A stretch of DNA of 64,000 nucleotides from Nostoc sp. NMS7 (GTDB taxonomy: Bacteria; Cyanobacteriota; Cyanobacteriia; Cyanobacteriales; Nostocaceae): assembly GCF_017115085.1 (NCBI RefSeq), contig NZ_JABXKJ010000213.1, forward strand, positions 1 to 64,000. Reading direction: 5' to 3'. Positions 17,840 to 26,421 of this stretch are shown piece by piece. Each line of letters begins with the position of its first letter. Within the stretch, counting starts at the first letter, position 1. The position numbers and the translations under genes were made by a program. The notes beneath the pieces were generated by a model. It was given only the letters and a program-made list of their open reading frames with translations, had not been told where the DNA came from and did no database searches.

Positions 17840-18250
17840 ATGACTCAGTTATTGGGGATCGTACTAGCGATCGCTAGTACGCAGCAACTAAGGCAAGTTT
17901 CACACTAGATATAACAGCGCCAACCCCGATAATGGTAAACGTGAGGCGTTACGTGAATTAAGCTGGCAAAGCGGATGTATTAATACATCATACTCAGAAA
18001 ATCCTGCTGTCAGCAACCCCAATTTAGAAATGGCGATCTTAACTACAAAAATAGCTATAATACGCAATAGTTTTTTAGAAACCTAACTGCATTTAACGCC
18101 AATTTGCGGATAAATAATCAGGAACACAACTAAACTTACTCGGTAGATGCTCTAGGAGATCGTGAGGAGACACCACTAAACGATGAGGCTCTCCTTAGGC
18201 AGATGCAGTTGATAGTAGCTGTTACACTTATTAACTTAACTATTAAGTTA
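17840..18250 (+). pseudogene. Possible remains of an exported-protein gene
   Basis: An ATG at 17840 after AAGGGTGAG starts MTQLLGIVLAIASTQQL, which looks like a signal peptide, but the frame closes after 22 codons. Protein-like sequence continues in shifted frames: FHTRYNSANPDNGKREALRE and ELSWQSGC (17892-18086), NLTAFNANLRINNQEH (about 18080-18130) and DALGDREETPLNDEALLRQM (about 18147-18210). The quality of these segments suggests a frameshifted gene. I cannot name the family and the call is tentative. Confidence 0.35.
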
Positions 18251-18380
18251 ATCAAGCAGCCTTGGGTTTGACCAATACGAAAATATTGTACCACCAAACA
18301 GCCGATATGATTTACAGCAAATCAACTCTGCTTTGCAAATGTTTGGGAACATCTCAATGAGTGTAAAAAGTTTTGTAAAA

Positions 18381-18427
18381 CTTCACCCCAACCCTCTCCG
18401 TGGGTTCGGAGAAGGTTGGGGTGAGGG
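18381..18427. repeat. Palindromic repeat CACCCCAACC...GGTTGGGGTG
   Basis: CACCCCAACCCTCTCC pairs with GGAGAAGGTTGGGGTG across GTGGGTTC. It belongs to a common group of hairpins of the type also seen at 21906-21939, 37780-37862 and 63937-64000. Confidence 0.7.
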
Positions 18428-18601
18428 TTCTCATCTGGTATATTTGCTTTCACTGAGATGCTCCGAACTGTTTTCCCCGATACAGGAGCCTGCTAAATCC
18501 TGGCTTGGTGAATTCCATTTCAATATGCAACTTATATATTGTCAGTTATGAGCAGCGCACTTACGATTAATTAATAACTAACGACTAACAACTATTTATT
18601 A

Positions 18602-19597
18602 ATGAAAATTGTATTCTTTGGTACACCACAGTTTGCTGTGCCCACATTGTCAAAGTTATTGAATCATTCAGAATTCGAGGTGTTGGCAGTTGTCACCCAA
18701 CCAGATAAACGCCGGGAACGCGGAAATAAACTTACGCCAACAGCAGTAAAAGCGATCGCTACTGCTCACAACTTACCAGTATGGCAACCCGAACGGGTGA
18801 AAAAAGACACTGAAACTTTAACCCAACTCAAACAGTTAGGCGCAGATGTGTTTGTTGTTGTCGCCTATGGACAGATTTTATCCTCAAAAATCCTAAATAT
18901 GCCCAAGTTAGCCTGCATTAATGTGCATGGCTCGATTTTACCCAAATATCGCGGTGCAGCGCCGATTCAGTGGTGTTTGTATAACGGTGAGAGCGAAACG
19001 GGGATCACAACCATGTTAATGGATGCGGGGATGGATACTGGTGCAATGCTCCAAATCGCTACTACACCCATTGGATTACTGGATAGTGCCCAAGATTTAG
19101 CCGACAGACTAGCTGTGATCGGTGGGGATTTGTTGGTGGAAACTCTGTTGAAGTTGGAACGCCAGGAAATTCAACCAATTCCTCAAGATAATTTGGCAGC
19201 TACTTATGCACCTCTGATTCAAAAACAAGATTATGCTTTGGATTGGTCAAAAAGTGCTATCCAATTACACAATCAAATCAGAGGCTTTTACCCTAACTGT
19301 ACCGCTACCTTTCGTAACAATCTGCTGAAAATCACCGCTTCTGCTCCCCTTGGTTCTGTAGGCGATCGCAATCTCCCACCAGAATTACTGCATAAATTGC
19401 CTGATTTGTCAAATCTATCAGACAAACCGGGAGTTGTAGTGAGCATTACCAAAGGAATTGGGGCGATCGTCCAAACTGGGGAAGGTTTATTGCTGTTGCG
19501 AGAGGTTCAGCTAGCTGGTAAACGTCCCCAGTCGGGATGGGATTTTGTTAATGGTACCCGCTTAACTGTGGGAGAAGTTTTTGGTGCGGGGAGTTGA
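18602..19597 (+). CDS. fmt: Methionyl-tRNA formyltransferase
   Basis: Transfers a formyl group from 10-formyl-tetrahydrofolate to initiator Met-tRNA in the cytoplasm. The N-terminal domain has [12 protein letters not shown] (5-16), the catalytic Asn107 and His109 in [19 protein letters not shown], and Asp145 in [10 protein letters not shown]. The C-terminal tRNA-binding OB domain includes WDFVNGTRL near the end. The 331-residue length and the start MKIVFFGTP are standard. It is downstream of a gene-poor region and monocistronic as far as can be seen. Confidence 0.96.
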   Translation: MKIVFFGTPQFAVPTLSKLLNHSEFEVLAVVTQPDKRRERGNKLTPTAVKAIATAHNLPVWQPERVKKDTETLTQLKQLGADVFVVVAYGQILSSKILNMPKLACINVHGSILPKYRGAAPIQWCLYNGESETGITTMLMDAGMDTGAMLQIATTPIGLLDSAQDLADRLAVIGGDLLVETLLKLERQEIQPIPQDNLAATYAPLIQKQDYALDWSKSAIQLHNQIRGFYPNCTATFRNNLLKITASAPLGSVGDRNLPPELLHKLPDLSNLSDKPGVVVSITKGIGAIVQTGEGLLLLREVQLAGKRPQSGWDFVNGTRLTVGEVFGAGS

Positions 19598-19619
19598 GGG
19601 GTTGTCGATTTTAGATTTT

Positions 19620-19736
19620 GGATTTTGGATTTAAGGAAAAATTCAAAATTAAATTACTTTCAATTTTAGATTTTGGATTGAAGGAAAAATCTAAAATCGT
19701 TCGACTGAACGCTCACGACAAGTCTAAAATCCAAAA
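19620..19736. repeat. TTTTAGATTTTGGATTT tandem/inverted repeat
   Basis: Copies of the word ATTTTAGATTTTGGATT occur in both orientations here and at 25085-25262. They are low-complexity A/T words typical of Nostoc intergenic DNA, with an interspersed TCGTTCGACTGAACGCTCACGACAAG fragment. Confidence 0.65.
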
Positions 19737-20099
19737 TTAAACGGCTTCTAACTTTTCATAAAAGCGGCAAGATTTGCAAGGGCCATCTGGATTGACTGCA
19801 CAGCGAATAATTTCTGAATGAGCATTGTAGCAGCAGGTGGCATCACCGATTACCCAACGTCCCGCTACCAAACTTTTCTCAGATGGTCGTTTCGCCGACT
19901 GTACATAAATCGCAATATTATGCAAGCGGTAGCGCCCAGATTGAAGTTGGTATCTATGGCGGCGCTCTAAAACCGCATAGGTTTTACCTTGAAAATCGAG
20001 ATAGTTTCCAGGTTGGGGTGTCCAATCAAGTTGCACTCTGCCAAGAGACTCACGCGGATGCATCAGAATCACCTCGGTTTGTAAAGAGTCTGGCTCCAT
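19737..20099 (-). CDS. DUF6464-like cysteine-containing protein
   Basis: 120 residues, unknown function. The C-terminal part has a cluster of cysteines, CCYNAHSEIIRCAVNPDGPC then KSCRFYE, which could bind a metal. The N-terminal ~85 residues are beta-rich with GNYLDFQGKTYAVLERRHRYQ and RLHNIAIYVQ. I assign DUF6464 from overall resemblance to a cyanobacterial family. It is monocistronic and faces fmt convergently. Confidence 0.65.
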   Translation of the reverse strand: MEPDSLQTEVILMHPRESLGRVQLDWTPQPGNYLDFQGKTYAVLERRHRYQLQSGRYRLHNIAIYVQSAKRPSEKSLVAGRWVIGDATCCYNAHSEIIRCAVNPDGPCKSCRFYEKLEAV

Positions 20100-20209
20100 A
20101 AGCTATGTTATTTGATTTACATTATGCGATCGCTCTCTTTAGCTTACCGAATTTAGATTACAATTAATAGTTGACTCTTATTGTGAGAAATATACAGCTA
20201 CCCTACAGA

Positions 20210-21721
20210 TTACGGCAACCAAAAGTTAGGTAGGATAGATTTGCCGAAGTCATGCCAAGTTTGGTTAAGCGATCGCGCGACTTGTATATGCACTTCATCC
20301 TCTTCTACGGCTAAAATCTCAGATGGCTGACCTTCTCCCAAATAAGACACCACCAAATTCGCCGCCTCCAAACCAGTAACATAAGCCTTTTCCTGTGACC
20401 AGGAACCATGACGGGTTACAATCCAATCGCCACTCATAAACACATTCTCAAAACTTGTCTTAGCGGGTAACATATAACGATAGCTACCAGGTGCAAAGTG
20501 AGTCACTGCCTGAGATAAGCGAATTACACTGCTATCAATTATCTTTGCCTCTCGAAACGCTGGCACACAAGTTGCTAAATAACCCTGAATTATTGGTAAA
20601 ATCTCCTGATCACTCAAACCCAGAAACTGATTCGCGTGATAAAAATCGGCTTCAATCACTGTTCCTGGTTCATCCCGATATTCATCATGTAAAGCATTCA
20701 AATCAAAAAACGTCCAACCTGTAGTTGCATCGAATCCAAAACAGGCATTAGAAGGACGAGGAACATCAATTTTCCGGTCAAACCATAGTCGCGTTGCTAA
20801 AACATCAATTGCTCCTAAATTGCTCAAATTACGGAATTCTTCACGGCTTTGTAAACTAGGGCTAGTTGAGACAATTTTCTTCATCCCCGTGATTCCAACC
20901 GCAAAAATTACAGCATCTGCTTCAATTACTTCATCACCGCAAACCACACCCTTGGCTCGATGATTATTATCAACAATTAAGTCTGTAACTCGGCGCTTGG
21001 GTAACACTCGCGCACCTGCTTTTTCGATACGTTCCACCCAAGGACGAAATATCTTTTCTCCAACAGTTCCCCGACACCAAACTACATCAAAATCTGGTTG
21101 ATGAGCCAGAATAAAAAAGTAAAGCATCCCTAAAGTTGCTGCGGCTGAACATTGTTCACCAGGGGCAAACAAGCCCACTAATAACATTGGTTCAAAAGCC
21201 TCGCGGTAAAGCCGTGCCGAAACATTAAAGTCTTTGAATAATTCACGGGCAGTTACAAAGTCATAGCGCCGCCAAGCTGCATCAGAATTGTCAAAATCAA
21301 CAACCGCATAAAGTAAAGGTAGGGCGCTAAGACGGTCAATTAGTGGCAGCCGCTTAAACTGAGTGTAGAGAAAAGTTCCTAGTGGGGAGGGGAGTCGCGG
21401 TAAGTCTTGAAAAATCGGTGATTCAACTTCCAAACCTGCTGGCGAATATTGCGAAGAACGAGTCCAAGTAGTAAAAGGATTAATTTCTAATTCATTGATT
21501 AGGGAAAAAATATTTTTGTAAGGATACCAAAAGCCATGAATGCCAGCTTCAACAGATTTTCCGGCAGCTGTTTGCCAACCTGCCACCAATCCACCGGGAT
21601 AGGGGCCTGCTTCTAGAAGTGTTACATCATAGCCTTGTTTTGCCAAATGGTAGGTTGCTCCTAAACCAGCCCAACCTCCACCTACAACTACCACCCGTTT
21701 TTGTTGTAACCCTTCTACCAT
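20210..21721 (-). CDS. FAD-dependent oxidoreductase of the phytoene desaturase / amine oxidase type
   Basis: N-terminal FAD-binding dinucleotide motif VVVVGGGWAGLGATYHLAKQGYDVTLLEA (about residues 9-37), then GGLVAGWQTAAG and GIHGFWYPYKNI, as in carotenoid desaturase-like and flavin amine-oxidase enzymes. A C-terminal flavin motif NVFMSGDWIVTRHGSWSQEKAYVTGLEAA closes the site. I set the start at the ATG at 21721 (MVEGLQQKRVVVVGGG), although the frame is open four codons upstream. About 503 residues. The substrate cannot be told from sequence: carotene desaturation or isomerisation and other lipid oxidations remain possible. No carotenoid gene is adjacent. Confidence 0.8.
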   Translation of the reverse strand: MVEGLQQKRVVVVGGGWAGLGATYHLAKQGYDVTLLEAGPYPGGLVAGWQTAAGKSVEAGIHGFWYPYKNIFSLINELEINPFTTWTRSSQYSPAGLEVESPIFQDLPRLPSPLGTFLYTQFKRLPLIDRLSALPLLYAVVDFDNSDAAWRRYDFVTARELFKDFNVSARLYREAFEPMLLVGLFAPGEQCSAAATLGMLYFFILAHQPDFDVVWCRGTVGEKIFRPWVERIEKAGARVLPKRRVTDLIVDNNHRAKGVVCGDEVIEADAVIFAVGITGMKKIVSTSPSLQSREEFRNLSNLGAIDVLATRLWFDRKIDVPRPSNACFGFDATTGWTFFDLNALHDEYRDEPGTVIEADFYHANQFLGLSDQEILPIIQGYLATCVPAFREAKIIDSSVIRLSQAVTHFAPGSYRYMLPAKTSFENVFMSGDWIVTRHGSWSQEKAYVTGLEAANLVVSYLGEGQPSEILAVEEDEVHIQVARSLNQTWHDFGKSILPNFWLP

Positions 21722-21733
21722 CACAGCCTCCAA

Positions 21734-22127
21734 TTGTTGCAGTCCATCAACTAATGTATCCGAACTTATGTTCTGAATCAGGCGACGGTTTGCTATTATA
21801 GCGGTTTTCCTTTGGATGCAATAGGGGCTTTGGTAGCACAGCTGTCATGCGTGTTAACTTAGGAATAAGAATTAAATAACATCCAATTTATGTCCCTGGC
21901 TTACCTCACCCTCAATCCCTCTCCTGATAAAGGAGAGGGAAGCTAGATACAGGATGAAGTTTTGCATTTTATTTAATCCACGTTCCTTAACATTAAAAGG
22001 GCTAATGGAATTCCCCTAGCTCTGAAGAAAGGCTAAGTAAAGGAGTTCAGTAAAAATCACTTGCGGTTCATGCTGAGTTAAGAGTATAACAGAAAACAGA
22101 CTTAACTATTGACGAGGAATAATTATA
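21734..22127. other. Intergenic region with hairpin repeat
   Basis: No gene is seen. CCCTCTCCT-GATAA-AGGAGAGGG at 21917-21939 inside a TTACCTCACCCTCAATCC context is another copy of the hairpin repeat family. The promoter of the following methyltransferase gene should lie in the last 150 bases. A perfect match to a consensus promoter was not found. Confidence 0.45.
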
Positions 22128-23030
22128 ATGACTCAATTAGCAAATGGAAAATTCAGTCTAAATGACTTTGAATTACGAGATGGCATTTATTTTCCTAGCG
22201 ACTACGAACAGTTGAATAATACTCAACATAAAAAAACGTGGGACGCGATTGGTAAAACATATTATGGTTCCCAAAAAGTTGAAAAACTTGCAGATACATC
22301 GCCCATAAAACAAGATTATACTCTGCTAACTGGCACACCTGGAGGTACTTGGAATAAATTCCCGTTGAATAAATCTGTTGGTTCTATTTTAGAGATTGGT
22401 TCTGGTTATGGTCGCGCACCTTTGCATCTTTCTAAAGCGAAAAATCTGAAATGCGAAAAATATTATGGAATTGATATTTCTGAGCCTTTGTTGCGGCGGT
22501 TAATCAAGGTTAAACAACAATATAATTTTTTCCCAGAAGCTGAATTTAACTTGATTTGCGATTCTGCTGAAATATTGCCTTTAGAAGATAATTCTATAGA
22601 TTTGGTCATTTCTAACTGCGTCTTTATGCATATCCCAGATGCACAATTAAGAAAATTGTTGGCTGACATAGTTCGCGTACTAAAACCTGGTGGGATTTTT
22701 GTTTTTAATCATTCCTTTCACAACAAATCCTGTCCTTCTCATATTATCCATAATTTTGTGAGAAAGCTGAACCCATTTGTGAGAAATCCAGTTTATCTTA
22801 AACAATATTCTGCCTCTGAAATAGAGGAAATGTTAGCTACTGCTGGGATGAAAACGAAATGTCCACAATACATTGTCGAACCAACGCAAGAATATGCAAT
22901 TTTGCCGGAAACTATTAAAGGAATTCCAGTACCATTTGCTAATGCTATCAATAGAAGTCTCAAGCCATCAGGTAGTTTAAAGGAAACTTTGGCTTATGGT
23001 TTTAGTGCCTACAGCAGTCAACTGGATTAA
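22128..23030 (+). CDS. Class I SAM-dependent methyltransferase
   Basis: SAM-binding motif I SILEIGSGYGRAPLHLSKAK is at about residues 86-105, motif II region YYGIDISEPLLRRL follows, and motif IV DLVISNCVFMHIPD is at about 163-176, with LKPGGIFVFNHSF after it. About 80 N-terminal residues are of unknown fold. The substrate is unknown. The ATG at 22128 follows GAGGAA and is secure. It is followed by a palindromic hairpin at 23062-23092 that may end its transcript. Confidence 0.85.
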   Translation: MTQLANGKFSLNDFELRDGIYFPSDYEQLNNTQHKKTWDAIGKTYYGSQKVEKLADTSPIKQDYTLLTGTPGGTWNKFPLNKSVGSILEIGSGYGRAPLHLSKAKNLKCEKYYGIDISEPLLRRLIKVKQQYNFFPEAEFNLICDSAEILPLEDNSIDLVISNCVFMHIPDAQLRKLLADIVRVLKPGGIFVFNHSFHNKSCPSHIIHNFVRKLNPFVRNPVYLKQYSASEIEEMLATAGMKTKCPQYIVEPTQEYAILPETIKGIPVPFANAINRSLKPSGSLKETLAYGFSAYSSQLD

Positions 23031-23061
23031 TTACAGCTATTTTCAGGTAAATAGACCACGT

Positions 23062-23092
23062 TGTAGGGGCACAGCAATGCTGTGCCCCTACA
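23062..23092. terminator. Palindromic hairpin TGTAGGGGCACAGCA/TGCTGTGCCCCTACA
   Basis: A 15-bp perfect stem around one unpaired base, 32 bp after the methyltransferase stop. Another copy of the same word is at 25354-25382, so it is a dispersed repeat that could act as a bidirectional terminator. No clear T-run follows. Confidence 0.55.
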
Positions 23093-23204
23093 GCATTGTC
23101 TAGTTTTTGCAATTTTCTTTATTATTTATTAGGTAATTTACCAACATACTGGTAATAAAGTTGGTAGATTATGGATTAGTTGAGCTAATTCTTTCCAGAC
23201 AACT

Positions 23205-25019
23205 ATGCCATTGGATTTATCGCCTCTTTGGATATCACTCAAAACTTCATTACTTGCCACATTTATCACCTTCTTTTTGGGTATCGCTGCTGCCTACTGG
23301 ATGCTGGGATATCGTGGCAAAGGTAAATCGTTGATTGAGGGTATCTTTATTGCGCCACTGATTTTGCCCCCCACGGTTGTCGGTTTCTTGTTGCTACTAT
23401 TTTTTGGGAAAAATGGCCTCGTAGGGAAACTCATGCAGGCTTTTGACTTCACCATCGTCTTTACTTGGTATGGTGCAGCGATCGCAGCTACTGTAGTTTC
23501 TTTCCCTTTAATGTATAAAACTGCACTGGGAGCCTTTGAACAAATAGATGGTAATCTGCTGCGAGTAGCCAGAACCCTTGGTGCAACTGAAGCCACAATC
23601 TTTTGGCGCATCAGTTTACCCCTAGCAGTATCTGGGATTGTAGCCGCCACAATGCTAGCTTTTGCCCGTGCTTTGGGAGAATTCGGGGCGACGTTGATGC
23701 TAGCTGGTAATATTCCCGGACAAACGCAGACAATCCCAATGGCGATTTATTTTGCTGTGGAAGCGGGAGCAATGAACGAGGCTTGGTTTTGGGCGATCGC
23801 AATTATGGTGATTTCTCTATCTGGAATTATTGCAGTCAACTTCTGGCAAGAATTGAGGGAAAAGAACAGGGGACTGGGGGGACAAGGGGGACAAGGGGGA
23901 CAAGGGAGACAAGGGAGTGAATCATCTTTATTGTCTGCACCGTCGTCAACAGTTGGACTTTTTGTAGACATCGAAAAACAACTGCCGAGTTTTCATCTCA
24001 GGGTGTCTTTTAATAGCAATGATCAGCCTTTGGGATTGTTAGGGGGTTCTGGAGCAGGTAAGAGTATGATTTTGCGCTGCCTTGCGGGGATAGAAACGCC
24101 CACTAGAGGACGCATAGTTTTAAATGGCAGAGTCCTGTTTGACTCCGAACAAAGAATTAATCTACCCAGCCGCGATCGCCGCATCGGTTTTTTAGTGCAG
24201 AATTATGCGCTGTTTCCACATCAGAGTGTGGCGCAAAACATCGCTTTCGGCTTGCCCAAAAAACTATCTGCTGGAAGTATTAGAGTGCAGGTAGAGGAGC
24301 AACTAATAGCGATGCAGTTGCAGGGATTAGGCGATCACTATCCGCACCAACTTTCTGGGGGTCAACAACAACGGGTAGCCTTAGCCAGAGCTTTGGCAAG
24401 TCAACCGGAAGCATTACTTTTAGATGAGCCGTTTTCAGCACTTGATACCCATCTGCGTAGCCAATTAGAGCAGCAAATGACAGAAACTCTAGCTGACTAC
24501 CAAGGTGTGACTTTATTTGTCACCCATAATATGGAAGAAGCTTATCGGATTTGCCCGAATCTGTTGGTATTGGAGCATGGTAGAGCCATTCATTATGGCA
24601 GCAAACATGATATTTTCGAGCATCCTACTACCGTTAGTGTCGCCCAACTTACCGGATGTAAAAACTTCTCCCGCGTTGTTCTCCAGTCATCACAACAGGT
24701 AGAAGCGACTGATTGGGGTTGTACTCTTCAAGTAATTGAACCAGTCAAGAGCGAATTATCCCACGTCGGCATTCGTGCCCATCAGTTCATTTTTACCAAC
24801 GACTCATCACAGGAAAATACCTTTCCCTGCTGGGTAGTGCGAACAAGTGAAACGCCCCATCGAATGACGTTGTTTCTCAAATTACATTCGCCTGCCAAGA
24901 ATTCTCAAGATTACCATCTGCAAGCTGAAGTCTTCAAAGAAAAATGGGCGACGATGAAAGACCAACCTTTTCCTTGGTATGTGCGTTTAGATCCTCTGCG
25001 GTTGATTTTGATGGAATGA
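23205..25019 (+). CDS. modBC: Molybdate ABC transporter, fused permease and ATPase
   Basis: Imports molybdate for nitrogenase and nitrate reductase cofactors. Residues 1-215 are a ModB permease with an EAA-type loop, RVARTLGATEATIFWRISLPLA (about 120-141), and FARALGEFGATLMLAG. Residues 250-604 are ModC: Walker A GGSGAGKS (280-287), signature LSGGQQQRVALARAL, Walker B LLLDEPFSALD, and a C-terminal Mop-like domain. The domains are joined by a linker of GGQ repeats (223-237) encoded by tandem GGGGGACAA units. modBC fusions are known in heterocystous cyanobacteria. The binding protein gene modA is not in the window. Confidence 0.92.
   Translation: MPLDLSPLWISLKTSLLATFITFFLGIAAAYWMLGYRGKGKSLIEGIFIAPLILPPTVVGFLLLLFFGKNGLVGKLMQAFDFTIVFTWYGAAIAATVVSFPLMYKTALGAFEQIDGNLLRVARTLGATEATIFWRISLPLAVSGIVAATMLAFARALGEFGATLMLAGNIPGQTQTIPMAIYFAVEAGAMNEAWFWAIAIMVISLSGIIAVNFWQELREKNRGLGGQGGQGGQGRQGSESSLLSAPSSTVGLFVDIEKQLPSFHLRVSFNSNDQPLGLLGGSGAGKSMILRCLAGIETPTRGRIVLNGRVLFDSEQRINLPSRDRRIGFLVQNYALFPHQSVAQNIAFGLPKKLSAGSIRVQVEEQLIAMQLQGLGDHYPHQLSGGQQQRVALARALASQPEALLLDEPFSALDTHLRSQLEQQMTETLADYQGVTLFVTHNMEEAYRICPNLLVLEHGRAIHYGSKHDIFEHPTTVSVAQLTGCKNFSRVVLQSSQQVEATDWGCTLQVIEPVKSELSHVGIRAHQFIFTNDSSQENTFPCWVVRTSETPHRMTLFLKLHSPAKNSQDYHLQAEVFKEKWATMKDQPFPWYVRLDPLRLILME
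23871..23915 (+). repeat. GGGGGACAA short tandem repeat inside modBC
   Basis: Four to five units of GGGGGACAA / GGGAGACAA encode GLGGQGGQGGQGRQG, the linker between permease and ATPase. The unit is nine bases, so copy changes keep the frame. Confidence 0.85.
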
Positions 25020-25465
25020 ACGCAGAGATGTACGGCATATAGGGAAGTTTCAAAAATTGCTCCAATCTTATAGCGTGAGATGCTCACCGAATTTTAGACT
25101 TTAAATTTTGGATTTTGGATTCAAAATCCAAAATTTAAAAAGGTCTGAAACCGCCGAATTTAAACGCGAGAATAAATCTAAAATCCAAAATCTAAAATTA
25201 CTTGACTTGCCCCTGATTTTAAACATGGGGTCAATCTAAAATCTAAAATCCAAAATCCAAAATTGTCTGACAATGACCGTGAACGACTGATTTACATATT
25301 CCGCGAAGCAGCTTATACCAATTCATACAAACCCTGATACATATAGATTTATCGTAGGGGCACAGCATTGCTGTGCCCCTACCAACGTATTTGTCTGATT
25401 ATTAAAGTAAAACGGTATTACCAGTATTTCATAGAGGAAATAAAAAGTAGGAGGAGTTCAGCGCC
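25020..25465. other. Repeat-filled gap between modBC and the toxin-antitoxin remains
   Basis: No gene is seen. 25085-25262 is packed with direct and inverted copies of AAATCCAAAATCTAAAATT. A hairpin GTAGGGGCACAGCA / TGCTGTGCCCCTAC is at 25354-25382, the same word as at 23062-23092. AGGAGG at 25450-25455 precedes the open frame at 25466. Confidence 0.6.
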
Positions 25466-25558
25466 ATGACCAGCCAAACCACAGAACAAGCTTTTGAAGT
25501 TGCTATACTATACTCCTTGATTGCTATTATTAGAAAAGGCTTGGTAATAATTAAATCT

Positions 25559-25904
25559 ATGGTTATCAATTTCTCCCCCGTAACGCTACCTGAATCTGAG
25601 AATCTGAAGTTACATATCCTAGTGGAACGTAATAATGAAGGAAATGTAACAGCTTCTGTCCTGGAATTTCCCAACACTCAGGTTGAAGCACCTACTCAAG
25701 AACAAGCTGTACAAGAATTGAAAAAACTTTTGTCAACTCGTCTTGAGAAGATAAAAATTATTCCAGTAGAAATTCAATTACCTCAAAGCGAAACAGAAAA
25801 TCCCTGGATTAAATTTGCGGGTGTGTTTCAAGACGATGCATGCAGATTTTGCTGAAATTGCTGATAATCTCAGATCAGAACGTAACTCAATAGATGAAGA
25901 TTAA
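25559..25904 (+). pseudogene. Antitoxin-like gene frameshifted by a TGCA duplication
   Basis: The sequence MVINFSPVTLPESENLKLHI, then VERNNEGNVTASVLEFPNTQVEAPTQEQAVQELKKLL, resembles small HicB-like or VapB-position antitoxins. The frame ends in DDACRFC at 25855. TGCA is present twice in tandem at 25837-25844. Removing one copy gives DDADFAEIADNLRSERNSIDED and a stop at 25902-25904, a convincing C-terminus of 113 residues in total. The open frame extends upstream to 25466 with 31 codons that do not look related. The toxin gene follows after 31 bp, as in an operon. Confidence 0.75.
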
Positions 25905-25935
25905 AAGCTGAAGGTTCGCTCCAGATTGAGAAAAA

Positions 25936-26367
25936 ATGATGAGTCTTTATATACTTGACACAGACCATGTTTCGCTTTTACTTCAAGGAAACCAAGGTGT
26001 TATATCTAAAGTTACTCAAGTTTATCCCAATCTGACTATCACCATTGTCACAGTTCAAGAAATTTTTAACGGGTGGGTAGTCAAAATTAATGACCGGACT
26101 GAATCTGCCAACTTGGTAAACCTTTACACTAAACTGTGGACTACTCAAGAGTATTTCAAAGGAGTGAGAATACTCAACTTTGATACTACTGCCTACACTT
26201 GCTACGAGGGTTTACTTAAAAAAAACCAGCAACTAAATAAAAAAAGACTATAAAAAGATTTGCGAATAGCTGCAATCGCTCTTTCAACAAATGCGGTGAT
26301 GGTTACTCGTAACCAAAAGGATTTCTCTCAAATTCCCGATTTGGTGCTGGAGGATTGGACACAGTAA
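25936..26367 (+). pseudogene. VapC-type PIN-domain toxin with an in-frame stop
   Basis: PIN-domain ribonuclease toxin: YILDTDHVSLLLQGN at the start carries the first acidic catalytic Asp, and TVQEIFNGWVV the Glu. The frame stops at TAA 26251-26253 after NKKRL. The same frame then continues [37 protein letters not shown], the normal end of a PIN toxin with its last acidic residues, to a TAA at 26365-26367. The intact gene would have 143 codons. With the frameshift in the antitoxin just upstream, both members of the module are broken. Confidence 0.85.
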
Positions 26368-26421
26368 AACAGAGAAATTTCAACAAAATGACCAGCCAAA
26401 CGACAGGAGAAGAGAAGAATG

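Larger units (their letters stand above)
17486..18601. other. 1.1-kb gene-poor region with gene remains and repeats
   Basis: Two open frames of 70-72 codons here (17517-17729 + and 18333-18551 +) do not look like proteins. What can be supported is a decayed gene at about 17840-18250, a 20-bp perfect palindrome at 17861-17880 centred on a HIP1 octamer (GTACTAGCGATCGCTAGTAC), and a palindromic repeat at 18381-18427. The fmt promoter should be in the last 100 bases. Confidence 0.5.
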
